Shown piece by piece: positions 22,970 to 36,044 of a stretch of DNA of 64,000 nt. How positions within the stretch are numbered: the stretch's first letter is position 1; each line of letters opens with the position of its first letter. Below the pieces are notes generated by a model, which had not been told where the DNA came from, did no database searches, and saw only the letters and a list, made by a program, of their open reading frames with translations. A program made the position numbers and the translations under genes. This DNA comes from Rhizophagus clarus (taxonomy: Eukaryota; Glomeromycota; Glomeromycetes; Glomerales; Glomeraceae): the NCBI GenBank assembly GCA_015698045.1, contig BLAL01000194.1:62001-126000 (forward strand). The letters run 5' to 3'.

Positions 22970-24010
22970 AATTTTGGTGTTCCTTATTTCACGTGATAAT
23001 ATGAAGTTCGTTGAACTTGCTGTGGTATTTAATGAATTTTACCGCGTCATTAACAATATCATTTTTTTCGGGAATCTAAAAAAAGTTCAAATTCATACTA
23101 TCATGCCTGAGTGTTGTTTCAATAGAATCATTTGTCTGCAAATGGTCTGGTGCTCATTATAGATTAATACTCAGGAAGAACTTGAACATCACGTCTACAA
23201 TGATCACAAGGATTTAACCAAATTAAAGTGAATTTTCTAACTATTACCTGAGAAAGATTTTTTGGGTTTTAAACTTTTTGTTCCTATGTAGAGTTTTTTC
23301 GAATGTCCGTGGGAAGGTTGTGTAAAACAACTGTGCGATATTCCTAAATTAAAAGGTATAAAAAATATGCCAAATATCTCTAATGCTATAGTAATTATAA
23401 TAATCCATTATTTATTTCTTGCCATTTAAGGTAGGTTCATAAACCTGGTTTTGATGCTATTTTAAAAATGATCAATATGATCTCATTGGCCTTATTTCTT
23501 TCGTGTTTAGTGCCCAATTTGCAATTATTCGCGTCAATTTGGATCCTTTGATAAATTAATCAACACTTAATTTTCAACCATAATGATAGTATTGTGGATC
23601 TTACAGGCACAGTCGATATGACAAAACTGGAAAAAGGTATTTTTTTTTAAGATGATACTGCTTTTATTTCATAGAAATTATGTTATTTCTTATTGAATCA
23701 TATTATCGTATTAATTATCTAAGACGTGTTTTATCTTAATATGTTTCTTTATTGGCCAAAAAAAAAAAAAAAAAAATAATCAAGGCGATATTTCTGAAGA
23801 TGAAAATTATATCAATATATCAAGGCGAGAAATTTATGGTCAACAGCCTATTGTAAAAAAAAAAAAATAATAAAGGCAATAGTGCTAAATATGATGTCGA
23901 AGATGAAGATTATCTTATATGTAATGCACTTGCTAAACATTATGATCGGAAGTATTAGAAAATATGGACTTCAAAATGTTATTGATTTTGATGAATTTTT
24001 CGCATAATTT
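22970..24010 (+). pseudogene. C2H2 zinc-finger gene relic, copy 1
   Basis: The DNA matches the copy at 34000-34970 throughout, including intron positions. Finger-like text is recoverable: a CKWSGA finger start in a shifted frame near 23142, then CPWEGCVKQL near 23310. The last exon shows EDENYINISRREIYGQQPIV and MDFKMLLILMNF-type text. Frameshifts near 23140-23165 and stops near 23870-23930 break it. An extra A run of about 17 bases lies at 23760-23777. Both copies decayed separately from a multi-exon gene that probably encoded a nucleic-acid-binding zinc-finger protein. Confidence 0.6.
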
Positions 24011-24321
24011 AAGGATTTACTGCAGAGTTTTTATTGATGTCTATCTACATACATTTAAATCTTTTATTACAATCAAGAAATTAACTTTTTATAAAAATAA
24101 AATAAATTGGAATTTACTGGTGTCATTTGAATACCAGCTACATTCGTAATGTGTATCCCTTTATGTACTCTTCTATTCCGCAATAATTTGAAAACACTCA
24201 TTTCATTAATTTCGCCAAATGTTACTCCTCCTAAAACATTAGCTGTCTTTCGATTCTGGCGCGCACATTTTGATTCATGTTATTGTTCATTAACCTTCCA
24301 AATGTAACGAATTGATCAATT

Positions 24322-24677
24322 CTATATTGTAATACCACATAAAGCGATTACACCATTCGGATAAAATATCGCAAAGATCGTTGTATCATGTTCTGCATGT
24401 TCTGTATAGAAAAATATAAAATGTAAAGTCATATAAAAATATTGAGAGTACTTCGGGTGGATTGAGCAACACTTACCTTTCTTATGGAAAATTATTTTAT
24501 CACGATCATTAACTTTCCTGTTCCAGATTTCATCTGGAATTTCGCCACGAGACTTTTCTTGCATACTGAGTTTATATATAGCAACCTTATATCTCCCGAT
24601 TGAATAAGACTCGTGCCGTTTGGAATTACATTTACGCCATTCCAACATTCGCCAATTTTTTCAAGAAATTTTGCCAT
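24322..24677 (-). CDS. Small two-exon hypothetical protein
   Basis: Minus-strand exons 24648-24477 and 24401-24322 join through AAAG|GTAAGT and TATACAG into an 83-aa protein. It starts MLEWRKCNSKRHESYSIGRY and ends YPNGVIALCGITI. A second in-frame ATG context upstream, at 24677 in another frame (MAKFLEKIGECWNG), suggests that the true N-terminus was lost to a frameshift. The composition is balanced and the splice phase fits, which argues for real coding ancestry. The family is unknown. It could be the last two exons of a decayed larger gene. Confidence 0.4.
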
Positions 24678-24879
24678 TTTTAGTGTAGAGAAGATAAAAA
24701 CGAAAATCGTAAGAGAAAGGAAGATGTATACGTGATCTTACTTTACACAGCCGGCTATTTCTCTTTGTAAACATGAATTGCAATCTATAATTATATATTA
24801 ATTATTGTTATTTTATCGTTATTATTATTATTATCGTTACCATTATCTACTATAGCTCGATTATATTTTTTTCAGGAGA

Positions 24880-27305
24880 TCGAACTTATTTTGTCCTGGA
24901 AGTCCAATCACCCCATACATGTATACCCGATGCGTGTGAACACAGAATCAGTATCTTCAAAAGCATTTATGATAAGAAAGGTACACAATATTTTGATTTT
25001 CGAGGAATGTAGATATCAGACAATACCATTATGCTCATTTCCTGAAATCATTTCTTTAGAAACAATCTCTGATTGAAAGTTTGGTGTTTGTTCTCTCGTT
25101 GACGTCTCTAAGTTTCACTATTTCGGCATTTGCCCCTGCAATCTCAACATCACGACTAGGCTTTGCCCTCAAAATTATCGGCCTCAAGTTCATTGATCTT
25201 AGCCACAAGTTTGGCATTTTCGTCTAAATATCCCCGGACTGCCTATCCGATAATTAATTTTTATGCACTCTGCATTATTATTCAAAATCGAAAAAAAACA
25301 CGCGCACTTCGTTGTGAATTGCAACCAGATCACTTGTCAAAGAAAATGTTTTTTAATTAAGTGACAAAAATTAAGTACATAATTCGGGATGAAGCTCGTT
25401 TCTATGTTAATGTTTGCGAACTATTATACATAAATTATTTTTTCAAATGATAAGCCTCCATTACAACCTTTTTTACTCTCTGGAGGTTCGCGCTATCCTT
25501 TATTATACCAACGATCGCACTCAACACCGTTACGCAATGTTTGATACTACTCGGATCTCTAAGGCTTTTTTGTTAAACTCAATGGTATTGGAATTTCACT
25601 CGCTTGATTAATCTCAAAGCGAAGGTCGAGGTTACGGTACCATAGAGATAGTCGAAATCATCATCTGCCCTCTTTCGTTTCCTCTGATTCGTTTCATATG
25701 AACTCTCGAATTGATTGATGTTTGGGCGAAATCTTCGAGTAAACTAATCTTCTGTAACGTAAACAAGGTTCTCTGCCCTCTGGAAGGGAGTATAACTGTA
25801 TAAATTAGTATATTCTTCCTCCAGTTGAGCGAAGCAAAAAAAATGCCAAGAAATTTCAGCGACGAGCTGTAGTCCAGATCTTTAGCATACCTTTATCTTT
25901 CCCCAATTAATTCGAGATCAAGCCTCATGCTGAACGATTTGAAGGGAGTATGACGGAGACATATTCATTGCGCAACTATCCACGACAAATGACCTGTAAT
26001 GTTTTATTTGGAATAAAAATACCGTTCATGCAATCTTGAATTTCGTGGGTCTGAAGTGAAAATAATGGGATGGTCTCTATGCCATTGAAGTCAATGTCAA
26101 TACCTCCTTCAAACTGCGGTAGGTCGAAAACGAACGCTCTTACACTCCTTGATAAAGTCCGCAAGCCTTGCAGCAGACCCACCTTTCAAGGAAGTCCCAT
26201 GCTGTAAGTCCGTAACCTTTTCACCAAAAAATCACATGATTTAATTATTAATGTAAATTTCAATCCCATTTTTTCGTACAAGCCACTGGTTTTTGTTAAG
26301 CATCATCGATTTAACGAGATAGAAATATAAATATAGTCGTTTCATTTACAATTTCCATGTTATTCGGTCTCCAATTCATGTTTTTGTTCTAACTCCCCAA
26401 TCTCGCCATGTTTCAAGAGTTCATCACGCGTTGCTTGTGCGTTCATCCTATCTTGACATCACTGATTTCCTGGAAGAAAAAATCGTTCTAACATAGCCTT
26501 CACCTTTTTTTTATTCCATTTCCGCTTCCCTCGATATCTAGCTTTTGGTTATCTTTAACGCCCATCCTTTATGCAATGGGAAACTTGCATCTATTATTAT
26601 AATTGGAAAATCAATTATTGAAACAATTGCGAATTATGCCATTATATATTTTTATAGTAGTTATCTTGAATTACGAGAACCCTAAAATAGAAAGATTTCA
26701 CATATTTCACGTTCAATTTGATTCGTGACGCTATAGTTACTCGCTTCCTGTTTCTTTTGTAATTCTTCATGATTTAAAATTGTTTAGATAAAATTGAGAA
26801 CTTACAAACAAACAGGTAAGTTGGAATTCAATACCTTCTACTTCGTTATCATCCTCGACTAAAGTATAGCATCAATTTCAGATTTGAATACAAGCTTATT
26901 CAACTGATGATGATGATGTAGTATTTACCAGATTTACCAGATTTTGCATCTTTTGGGATTGTCCATGTCGATTGAGGAATCTTATGTTCTGGGATATGTG
27001 ACGGTGAAGTGGGATATTCCAAAGACTTGCTATATATACTGGAGTAAGGCTACGCTCTACTGTACCATTCCTAATAGTATAATTTCGAAATTCCTTTAAT
27101 TAATTTATTTTTAGCCTTTTTTGTTTTTTTACTTTCTTGTTTTTTTTCTTTCTTGTTTTTTGCTTTCTTGTTTTGCCAACATTTCTCCAACAAAATCATT
27201 ATCATGATCCGGTTCTACATGTGTTCTAGATAAGCCCTTAGCCACCTCAACCTTCCTGTTTCTAATCAAATCTAATTCGTGTATATCACTTAATTGCATG
27301 TGTTA
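24880..27305 (-). pseudogene. Decayed coiled-coil protein gene(s)
   Basis: Minus-strand pieces in 5' to 3' order all have Glu/Lys/Leu-rich heptad character. They are MQLSDIHELDLIRNRKVEVA continuing to VEPDHDNDFVGEMLAKQE (27302 to about 27130), MNAQATRDELLKHGEIGELE with QKHELETE (about 26455-26370), and DENAKLVAKINELEADNFEG then DVEIAGANAEIVKLRDVNER (about 25235-25090). Stops and frame changes separate them. Such ELEAEN-type coiled coils are a multicopy family in Rhizophagus-like genomes, by my recollection. I cannot tell whether this is one gene or several overlapping remnants. Confidence 0.45.
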
Positions 27306-28860
27306 TCCAGAAATATGATGGCAAGTAAATTAAAGCTCAAAATTATATATTAATTGTAAAAGACATTACAAAATTACTAACAACGACATGATGCGAATCA
27401 ATGGTTGTTTCGTCTCTCTAGGATCTAAAAATAACCAATATTGTACCACTCATGTCAATGTCCTACTATAACCATAAGTTCAGAATCTTAGTAATGAGGT
27501 CCGTTGTTAAGATATTATTCTGATCCATTTAGGTTAGTTTTCTATTGTTTCAATACGGCTTCAAATGATGACGCCGAGAACTACCCATCTTGTTTTGTGT
27601 CTATGAACCAGTGATCATACGCCAGAACATCTAATTCATTTCACCTCATAGTAAAAACCAAATAGTATTAAATGTCCAACTTCTTTTTCGGAGAAATCAT
27701 CAAGATCAAGCTCAGATAATGTCACCTTAAACTGATCATTTAAGTACATTGTGCAAAAGATAATAAAGTAGCTTCTTTGCTTTATACTCCATGATTTGAG
27801 GTTGGATATCTGAAGGTACTGGCTCAATCAATCATAAAATTAAGAAATTAATATAATTGATCATAATTAAGACATCGTGTTTCATGCTCAAGAGTTATGA
27901 TCAATATGACCATTTGGCTTAATCATCAATTTCTCTTCATAGCCCATTTCATATGCCTTCCAAGTTTTTCAAAACGTTATTCTGATATTTGTTCGGTTGA
28001 AATAAATCACTTTCATAAATAACTTCCAATGTTTTTTTTTAAAATTTGAACATTTACTACTACATGATTCCTTTTTTTTTTTTCTGAGAAAGGTGTACAT
28101 TTGTACATTCATAAGCAATAAACATAGCTCGCAATGTTCATAATTCTTTTTCTTGCAAAATATAATTAGGTATTTAAATTTTTTGCAATATAAATAATAG
28201 AACTTTCTTGTTGATACAATTCATTGAAAAAGACAAGAATTTCGCGTAATTTTACGTGTATATCGAAAACTTTAATTTTGATAAATTGTCCAATCATTAC
28301 TTGTACGTACTATGCGCTCATTCTCTAATAAGTGTAATTATTCTTGATGCATCTTTGATTTCAATAAATATGATCCAGCATACTTTTGTTGTATAACTAT
28401 TTAATTCCAAACATTGATCATTTGAATCCAAATATATCTCCATAACGTATAATAAATGGGGGTAAAACCTGCACCAGTTTCGTAATATTCATATTCTTTT
28501 TGAAGAATTATTGTAACTGAAAATTTTCAACATGAAGAATTTTGGATTATATCCCCACTTTCAAATCCATAACTACCAAGCCTGAATATTTTCTAATTTT
28601 TCCACATATACGTTGGTTTCAAACAATCTTTATCATTGGAAATAGCTGTAATAACAAATTCTCGACCATTAAACACATTTTTAACGCGTATAAATCAACG
28701 ATAAGGATACCGTGAAAACTATTTTCCAGATTTCAAGCATAAATTCCATAATGTAACAGTGGATCTATAATATCAACACTTAAAAGGTTTTGTGTGAATA
28801 CGCGTTTCTTTGACAATTGTAAGGTTAACATAGTAAAAACTTTAACGTATCTATTTTTTT
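27306..28860. other. Gene debris and intergenic DNA
   Basis: A minus-strand stretch at 27636-27835 reads SELDLDDFSEKEVGHLILFG in one frame and PVPSDIQPQIMEYKAKKLLY in another, so it is a frameshifted remnant of unknown family. The rest, although less AT-rich than the left of the window, is closed in all frames and looks like old noncoding or decayed sequence. Confidence 0.4.
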
Positions 28861-28957
28861 AGTCCGAAGTGTTACGAAGGACTATATCAAGTTAATATAC
28901 AATGTGCAATGTCCGGACCGACACGTGAAGGAGTGACGTTAAAAAGCTTCGGACTTA
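28859..28957. mobile_element. Possible tiny MITE (93 bp), TTA-flanked
   Basis: GTCCGAAG at 28862 and its inverse CTTCGGAC ending at 28954 bound a 93-bp segment flanked on both sides by TTA. A 3-bp TWA duplication would fit PIF/Harbinger. The inverted repeat is only 8 bp, so chance is a real alternative. Confidence 0.3.
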
Positions 28958-29263
28958 ATAACGGTTTCCGTTTACATTGCTACGCAGCAAAACTCTTAAA
29001 ACAGCACGTTTTCTAGTTTAGTATATTATACAAAGTATCGAAAATTTATCATTTTTCAAGAAGCTAATACTATGAATAATAATGAAGTGGACGATTAAAA
29101 GGGGTTTAATGATAGTGATTTGGTGTGATTACGAAAAATTATATATATATTCCTATTAAAAATTGGTGAAATTAACAAAATTTATGGTTTATCTCGAATA
29201 ATGATTAATTCGTAATCCGCAACAGAAGTAGAGATCGGCAATAATAAAATTCGGGGCTAGATT

Positions 29264-31885
29264 TACCAAATTTGGGGGTCGTCTAAAGCGGGGGAAAATC
29301 ACGTGATCTGTTTTCGGGATTTGTCGTAAATGTCACGTGATTTATAGGAAAAATGTGCGCGAAGTAAAATTTCTTAAAAATATCAATAAATCAATAAATC
29401 AATAAATCAGTAAAATTTCTTAAAAATATCAAAAAAAATTTAAATAGTTTGTGATCTATAAACAAAAATAAAAAATCAAATAAAAATCCGCCCATATTTA
29501 CTGTTTTATTTAAGTTTTAAATGTAATTTTTTTTCTAATATTTACATATTTAAAAATTTAAAAATTTGTAATAATTTTTTTTGAAGTGAATTCCAACCAT
29601 TAGCATCAAAATACTAATAAATAATTTTAAGTTTTTCCGTTTGAATTATCATCAAAATGCGAGATGATCAGATCCACAGAGGCTTCTAACATAGAAATAA
29701 AAGATTGCGTCCTCTCAGCATCACCCATCTCTTCAACATGCCAGTACTTATCACGCATTCTTTCAGTTAATTCGCCCACAGCGATTTTTTGATTTTCAGC
29801 GCCTTTCTGTTGCTCCGTTTGAACATATTTTATGAATGACTCTTGACTTTCATATACCTCGAACCCACTTTCTTTAAATATTTTGTGAAACATTTGCCAT
29901 ACTTCAGCGATCAACAATTTATTGCTGTACATATGTTTGTGAAAAATATATTTGCATGGCAATAAATATCGATGGCAAAACAAGCAGGAACAATCGAGAG
30001 ACATAAGACCTGGCACACCTTTTCCCTTTTTAAGACGATTCATTACAGCACAGGCCTTTTTGATGATTAATTGTTGAAATGGGAAGGAGAACTTTTGGAT
30101 TTCTTCAAGAATATCATCATCAACACCATAGGCGGATACTTTCTTGATGCGAAAATCAAAGGATACACTTTTAGCTTTGGATCTTTTTTTGCAATCGATA
30201 TTGACAATCCCATGAACGGTACCTTAGATTATAAAAAACTTTGGGTTAGGCATGCAGTCAAAATAACCAAAAAAAAATCGTTATATACCAATCAAACCGT
30301 ATAATGAGGATGTTACTTTCTTTAATTTGCTATAAAAAGATTCTATTGAGTTCGTTGACGTGACTTGTAAAAGCAGGAGGGGAATGTTGACGAGCCCATA
30401 AACCCCATTTTTCTGTATTTTTCGCATAATTCCTTTTAATATAATTTTGTACAGAAGGAACAGAACAATGATTGATAGCATCTTGAATAAGACTTTCGCA
30501 TCCAATTTTTGTTCTTTTATGCATCACCGCGATCATGATGTCTCGAGATTTTTTTTCATGAATTCTTTGCATCTACGTTCTCATAATATGGACAACACAA
30601 AGAAGAACCTGGCACTCTTGCTCACCAGCGGCCATGCTGGGAAAACTCTTTGTAATGCTCTTGGCTTCGATATTACTCTAATCAGAAAGTATGTAACAGG
30701 GAGATCAACGACAACACTTGTTGCGAATTATTGTTAAAGCTTCTGCAACTGTATCCACGTTCTCGCTGCTTACGAAAAAATGGGCGCTTACATTCCAACA
30801 TCTGTAAGTGTCATGAATGTAAAGAGTAAATAGACGCCAGTTGTATCAGTTGGTCTTATGTGTTGAATCTATAAACATCAACCACCTGTGACATTCAAGT
30901 TTCTTTAGTTGTTCTGGATGCGCAAACACAATACCTTTAGTCGACCGTTGAGGGACACGATAACTTTTAACACGATACTCCTGCTCTGTTAAAAAGAAAA
31001 TAGACTCAAAAATATCTAATCTTAAATCCACATTCCAATAAGATGAGCTTCTGTAGGCCCACGAACTTTATATTTGATATTTGCCACTTCTTTATGCCTC
31101 AGTTCACGCGCATATTCACCAAGACCTAACTCTAATGTCGCGTATTCCTTGATGGCAGATGTGATTGCTAGAGGTAAATAATTTTTGGCTGCTTCTATTT
31201 TAACTAAACTTCTAATGTCTTTTGGTCATTTTATCCTATCAATTTCTGATAAAGAATGAGTATGGTTTGGAGAGTTTTTGTATCATTTTACTTGAACTAC
31301 GTTTAAAGAAGCTATCCAGGAAATTTCAATCATTGCAGAACATATGCCAGATGGCCGTATCTTGGTTATTCTGCGTTTTTTGTTTTTGATATTTTCTTTT
31401 TGTCAGGTGCTTGATTCGCGATGCTTCATAAAACGACAGGTGAAAGTTTTTCGAATATCACTGTTCACATATACGAGTCCCATTTCATCCAAATATTTGA
31501 AACTAATGGCCATCACTTATCGTTAAAATCCTCTATTGGAATTTCTAAAACATGGTCTATATCAAAAAGATGATCTCGTTTTTTGTCTGTTGTGAGATTT
31601 GTTGTTGACGTTATAATTAAAGGAACGGAAGCTGAAGGCGTAGGGGTGACAGCAAACAGTGAAGAAGTAGTGGACATGACAGCAACAGAACGGTGAAAAA
31701 TTAAGATTATTTTTTATTTAACACAAGAAGAAAAGGAAATGAAAAAATAAAAATAAAAAAAATAGATCGTGTAAAGCTGATAACAATTAAACCAATCATT
31801 GTTTATTAATTTCTGATAATCTTCCAGTTAATCCCAAAATCAGATCATGTGATTTGCCCGCTTTAGATGACCCCCAAATTTGGTA
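29264..31885 (-). mobile_element. Mutator-like (MULE) DNA transposon, decayed
   Basis: Terminal inverted repeats are visible: left 29264-29310 begins TACCAAATTTGGGGGTCGTC and continues with AAAGCGGG and CACGTGATCTG. The right end 31841-31885, reverse complemented, is TACCAAATTTGGGGGTCATC with the same continuation. Only a few mismatches and a 2-bp gap separate them over 45-47 bp. One decayed transposase occupies the interior on the minus strand. I could not find a matching 9-bp target duplication, which fits an old insertion. Confidence 0.85.
29627..31720 (-). pseudogene. MULE transposase with SWIM zinc finger, broken
   Basis: Recognisable parts occur in order on the minus strand. One is LKKLECHRWLMFIDSTHKTN (about 30915-30856), the MULE DDE opening with its first Asp. 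It is followed by WRLFTLYIHDTYRCWNVSAH then FFVSSENVDTVAEAL (to about 30735). Next comes ESFYSKLK (about 30350-30325), typical of the post-catalytic region. Last is a SWIM zinc finger, LDCSCLFCHRYLLPCKYIFH (about 29990-29945), matching CxCx(n)CxH. Pieces sit in different frames and are separated by stops, so no functional enzyme can be made. The gene fills the element between its inverted repeats. Confidence 0.8.
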
Positions 31886-32910
31886 ATATTTATGTAGATC
31901 ATAATTATTCATAAGAGGATTACGCAATCATTTACATAGGGAATATAAAAGGAAAATCGCATTAATAGATAGCCAATTACTGTAACTTTTTATTCGTAAA
32001 AAATCTTTTTCTCAAAATCATTTCTTAAAAACTTTTATCAAATATAATGTGAGATTCCCCATATGCCGATCATTTCTCTACTTCTATTATAGATCACTAA
32101 TTAATAATGATTCTATCGTTAAAAAAAATAAATGATAATACTTTGAAAAGTACAATGATAAATTTAAGAAAATCAAATAATTTTAAATGATGATTCTTTA
32201 TTTCATTTAAAAGATACTTTCTTTGTTCCTTATAGGTTTTCCTTTATATTATAATAACATATTTTATTATTATTATTATTAGGGACAAAGATTTTATTAC
32301 CAAAATTACATAATCAAATATTACAGAATATAAAGATAATGAAACCGTTAGTTCAAAGTCACCGATGAGAAAACTATAACAACTGGTAAAGATTCGATAT
32401 TGACAACAATGTTTCTGGAATTCCTGGAGTGAACTACAACATGGAGTTGGACTTAATATTAATATCATAATGATAAATCAAAAATTGAATAAACGAGCTT
32501 AGAGAGAAAAATAGCAGCTTAATTGGAATAGATCCAACAATGGTTGATAAAGAAAAATGGAGCAATTTATTTCAAAATCTGGTTAATATCTTTGAACTTT
32601 TAATCCATGTAAAGAGGATAAAAAATATTTGCCGGGAAAAATTCTTTATTATGATAAGGCAAGATTCTTGAATTAATTAATTGTAAAAATATAGACTGTA
32701 TGTCTCTTTGACAGTTGTTGATAACCATCAATTTATTACTCACTACTTGATAATACATGATAAAATAGTAAAAGAACCATGGCTTATTATTCATTATTAC
32801 CAAAAAATCAAAAATATTGAATTTGGCAAATATATGTTATACTGTGATAAGGTTAGAAATTTTAAAACTTAGTGATGATGTCAGTTTCAATATTCTAGGT
32901 GACCTAGTTT
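31886..32910. other. Intergenic, no gene recognised
   Basis: AT-rich DNA flanking the MULE. Minus-strand frames at 32244-32468 and 32600-32803 have no recognisable domain and no splice-supported extension. I regard them as chance. Confidence 0.5.
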
Positions 32911-32917
32911 TAACTTT

Positions 32918-33000
32918 CAAGATATGCGTCATGTATACTTATATACTTTGTCAAAATATTTAATTCACGCTTTTATCTTATCCCAATTCATGTTTTTTTA
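32918..33000. repeat. Duplicated block edge, copy 2
   Basis: This matches 21957-22050: TCAAGATATGCGTCA, then ACTTTGTCAAAATATTTAAT and TCACGC. A T run of about 30 bases follows at 33000-33032. Confidence 0.6.
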
Positions 33001-33989
33001 TTATTATTTTTTTTTTTTTTTTTTTTTTTTTTACTCTTTAAAGGCGTTAGAGCCACACTCTGTTTATTATGTAAAATAAGGGCACAAAGTATTTTTTTAT
33101 TATTATCATATTCTTCCTTTTATTTAATTGTATGATACTTATGTTGATTTGCTGATTACCTTAATAACTTAACCCTTTTCCAATGAAAAAAAAAAAATAA
33201 TAAATTTCCTGCTTTTCTCAATTTCTCTTTGATTAAATTGTTGGCATTTAAGTTTACTCTTACACTTGTTCATCACTCATGTTTTAATAAATCCTTTCTT
33301 ATATTCTTAATCTGTGATAGAAGAATACTATTTATGGCATCATAAAGATTTTGAACTTATTTAGTTAAATAGGAAGAATGAGAAGGGCCAAAAATTGTTC
33401 TGTGAATGTTTATTTTGCAAATAAAGCTAGTCAAGCATTAAAATTATTTTAGAAATTATTCTTAATAAAGTTAATCTACCAATATAGTTCAGAAAAATTT
33501 TAAATTATACGAATATACTATTATTGATTGTGGGATACCAATTTTTTACTGAACTCAAAATGTCTATTCTCATCCTAAATTTCATGGACTTGTGCTTTGA
33601 ATAACTGGATAGTATCTATACTATTGGAGTCAAATTTATATTCATTCAATACATTTTAAACTGAGAACGTAGTTTAATTTCTGCATTTTTATATTCCTTA
33701 ACAAAGTCAGAAAAGGGCCAGCTTTATCGAAAAGCTTACTTGGTCATTTTTAAGAAAGATACGATCAAACAGATCAATATTGAATAGCCCCTTTTTCTAA
33801 ATTTTGATAACCTAAGTTTTACCTTTACAAAAATAATCGCTTTTATAGCTTGATCAATATTCTGAGGGTTATTCTTTGTGGATACTTTATATATTATATA
33901 TGAAATATATTATTATGCAATTTGATTGGTTGATAAATATGACTAATGTCTTAAGCATTTTATACATATTTATATTACAAAGATATTAA

Positions 33990-34970
33990 TGAAATTTACT
34001 GTGTCATTAATATCATTTTTTTCAGAATCTAATAAAGTTCAAATCCATACTGCCATGTCTGAAAATGCTGTTTCAATAGCACTATTTGTCTGCAAATGGT
34101 CTGGTGCTTATTCTAGATTATAGCGCTTTAATACTCAGATGGAACTTAAATATCACGTCTACAATGATCACAAGGATTTAGCCCATTTAAAGTGAGTTTT
34201 CTAACTATTACTTGAGAATGGTCTTTTGGTTTTTAAACTTTCTAATCTGTTCTTATTAGAGTCTTTTATCAAGAATGCTTAAATTATCAATGTCCGTGGG
34301 AAGGTTGCAAAAAACTACTGAGTGATATTCCTAAATTAAGGGGTATGAAAAAATATGACAAGTGTCTCTGATGCTTTAGTAATTATAATAATCCATTATT
34401 GTTTCTTGCAGAACATTTGTGTGAACATACTCAACAGAAGCTATTTAAGGTAGGTTCATAAAACTGGGTTTGCTGCTACTTTAAAATGATCATATTGACC
34501 TTATTTTTTTCGTGTTTAGTGCTCAATTTTCAATTGTTCATGTTAATTTAAATCTCCTGATAAATTAAGTCAACACTTAATTTTCAACTATAATGATAGT
34601 ATTATGGATCTTACAGGCACAGTTGATATGATAAAACAGGAAAAAGGTATTCTTTTTAAGATTATATTGCTATTATTTCATAAGAAATTTTGTTGAATCA
34701 TGTAATCGCACTTATCATGAATTATCTAAGTTATGTTTAATATATTTCTTCATTGGTTAAAAAAGAAAAAAATAATCAAGGTGATCAAAAGCTTATTGTG
34801 AAAAAAAGTAATCAAAGCAGTACTGCTAAATATGATGTCGAAAATGAAGATTATCTTATATGTAAAGTAATTGTTAAATATTTTGATCAGAAGTATATTG
34901 AAAAACTATTAGTGGTGAATGGACTTGAGGATATTATTAATTTTGATGATTTTTTCATCTAATTTAGAGT
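33990..34970 (+). pseudogene. C2H2 zinc-finger gene relic, copy 2
   Basis: This is the better-preserved copy. Exon-like text begins MSENAVSIALFVCKWSGAYS with an in-frame TAG, then RFNTQMELKYHVYNDHKDLA, giving a C2H2-like pattern that ends H-x(4)-H. After an intron comes YQCPWEGCKKLLSDIPKL, and then EHLCEHTQQKLFK between a GCAG acceptor and a GGTAGG-like donor. GTVDMIKQEK follows. The last exon at 34753-34962 reads STAKYDVENEDYLICKVIVK and ends NGLEDIINFDDFFI. The premature stop and lost Cys ligand show decay. Its twin lies 11 kb to the left in the same orientation. Confidence 0.6.
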
Positions 34971-35839
34971 CAGGTCATTTAATTCACAGAAAAATTTATT
35001 ATTGCAAAATTTTGATTTTGCAGTTTTTGACATTAGCTAGGGTGGATTTACTACAGCCAGTTCTTCCAATAAGCAATATATTTTTAATAGCTGAACAAGA
35101 ACCAAAAAAGACTACTAATAAAATGTGATAATTACTTTCATAATAATTATATATTTATTTTATTTACTTTTATTATTTAAAAAAAAAACATACACAGAAA
35201 GAAGTTGAGAATTAAATTGTAACAGAATCATAGAAATAAAGCGGAAGCATACTTACTAGCATAAACATCCTTCTAATTGATAAAAAAACCTATTTATCGC
35301 CTGTTTTGAAATTGTGCTGCAGCTGTGACATAATTTTACAGCTGACGTTTCTTGCTAAGAGTAACTCGGTAAAAATTCGGTACAGTAGAGATTAAAATAT
35401 AAATATAATTTTTACTTTATTCTGAGTTTTACCAGTTTGCCGAATGTAAATAAGAATGAATGTATCTTGTACATTATGAAATTAGATGCTGGGCATTGCT
35501 GAGTAATATGTAATAACACATGACCAAGCTAGTGTGGATGACGTGTCTGTCTATAGCAATCCAGATATCTGTAGTGAATCTGCAGATTGCATCCGTTATG
35601 ATCCAAATATCTGTCTGGATGTATCGGATAGTAGATATTTATTTGAATTATAATACTAGAATGAAAACACTCAATTCAAAATGGAGTTTTCACTTTCTGA
35701 TATCTTTATTAGTTGAATATCGACCTAATTGATGTGTTTACTTACAAATTGATATTGAAGTTAAAGAATTACCTTCCTTCTTTATGGAGTTACCTCATGG
35801 TGTATGGAATACGTGCAAAGATTTCACTGATCAACAAGC
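34971..35839. other. Intergenic left of the hAT-type element
   Basis: AT-rich DNA with frames at 35520-35732 (+) lacking domains. The stretch 35784-35847 stays open into the element (MELPHGVWNTCKDFTDQQ) and is probably the end of an older frame interrupted by the insertion. Confidence 0.4.
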
Positions 35840-35879
35840 ATCAGACATATACTTGCCGCCCATATTAATGGGATTGAGA

Positions 35880-36035
35880 AAATCGCATATCCCATCCCAT
35901 CTCATATCCCATCCCATATCCCATTATCCCATCCCATTTGTCATAATTCCATTCCAATCCCAAATCCCTATCCTACCCATATCCCATATCCCATATCCCA
36001 TCCCATATCCCATATCCCATTCCATTATACATGAA
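35880..36035. repeat. (CCCATATCCCAT)n subterminal repeats
   Basis: These are short direct repeats of CCCATCCCATATCCC and variants. The inverted counterpart lies at 39045-39160 (GGGATTTGGGATGGG). They are likely transposase-binding subterminal repeats; the Pro/Ile/Ser-rich frame across them is an artefact. Confidence 0.8.
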
Positions 36036-36044
36036 ACTGAAATT

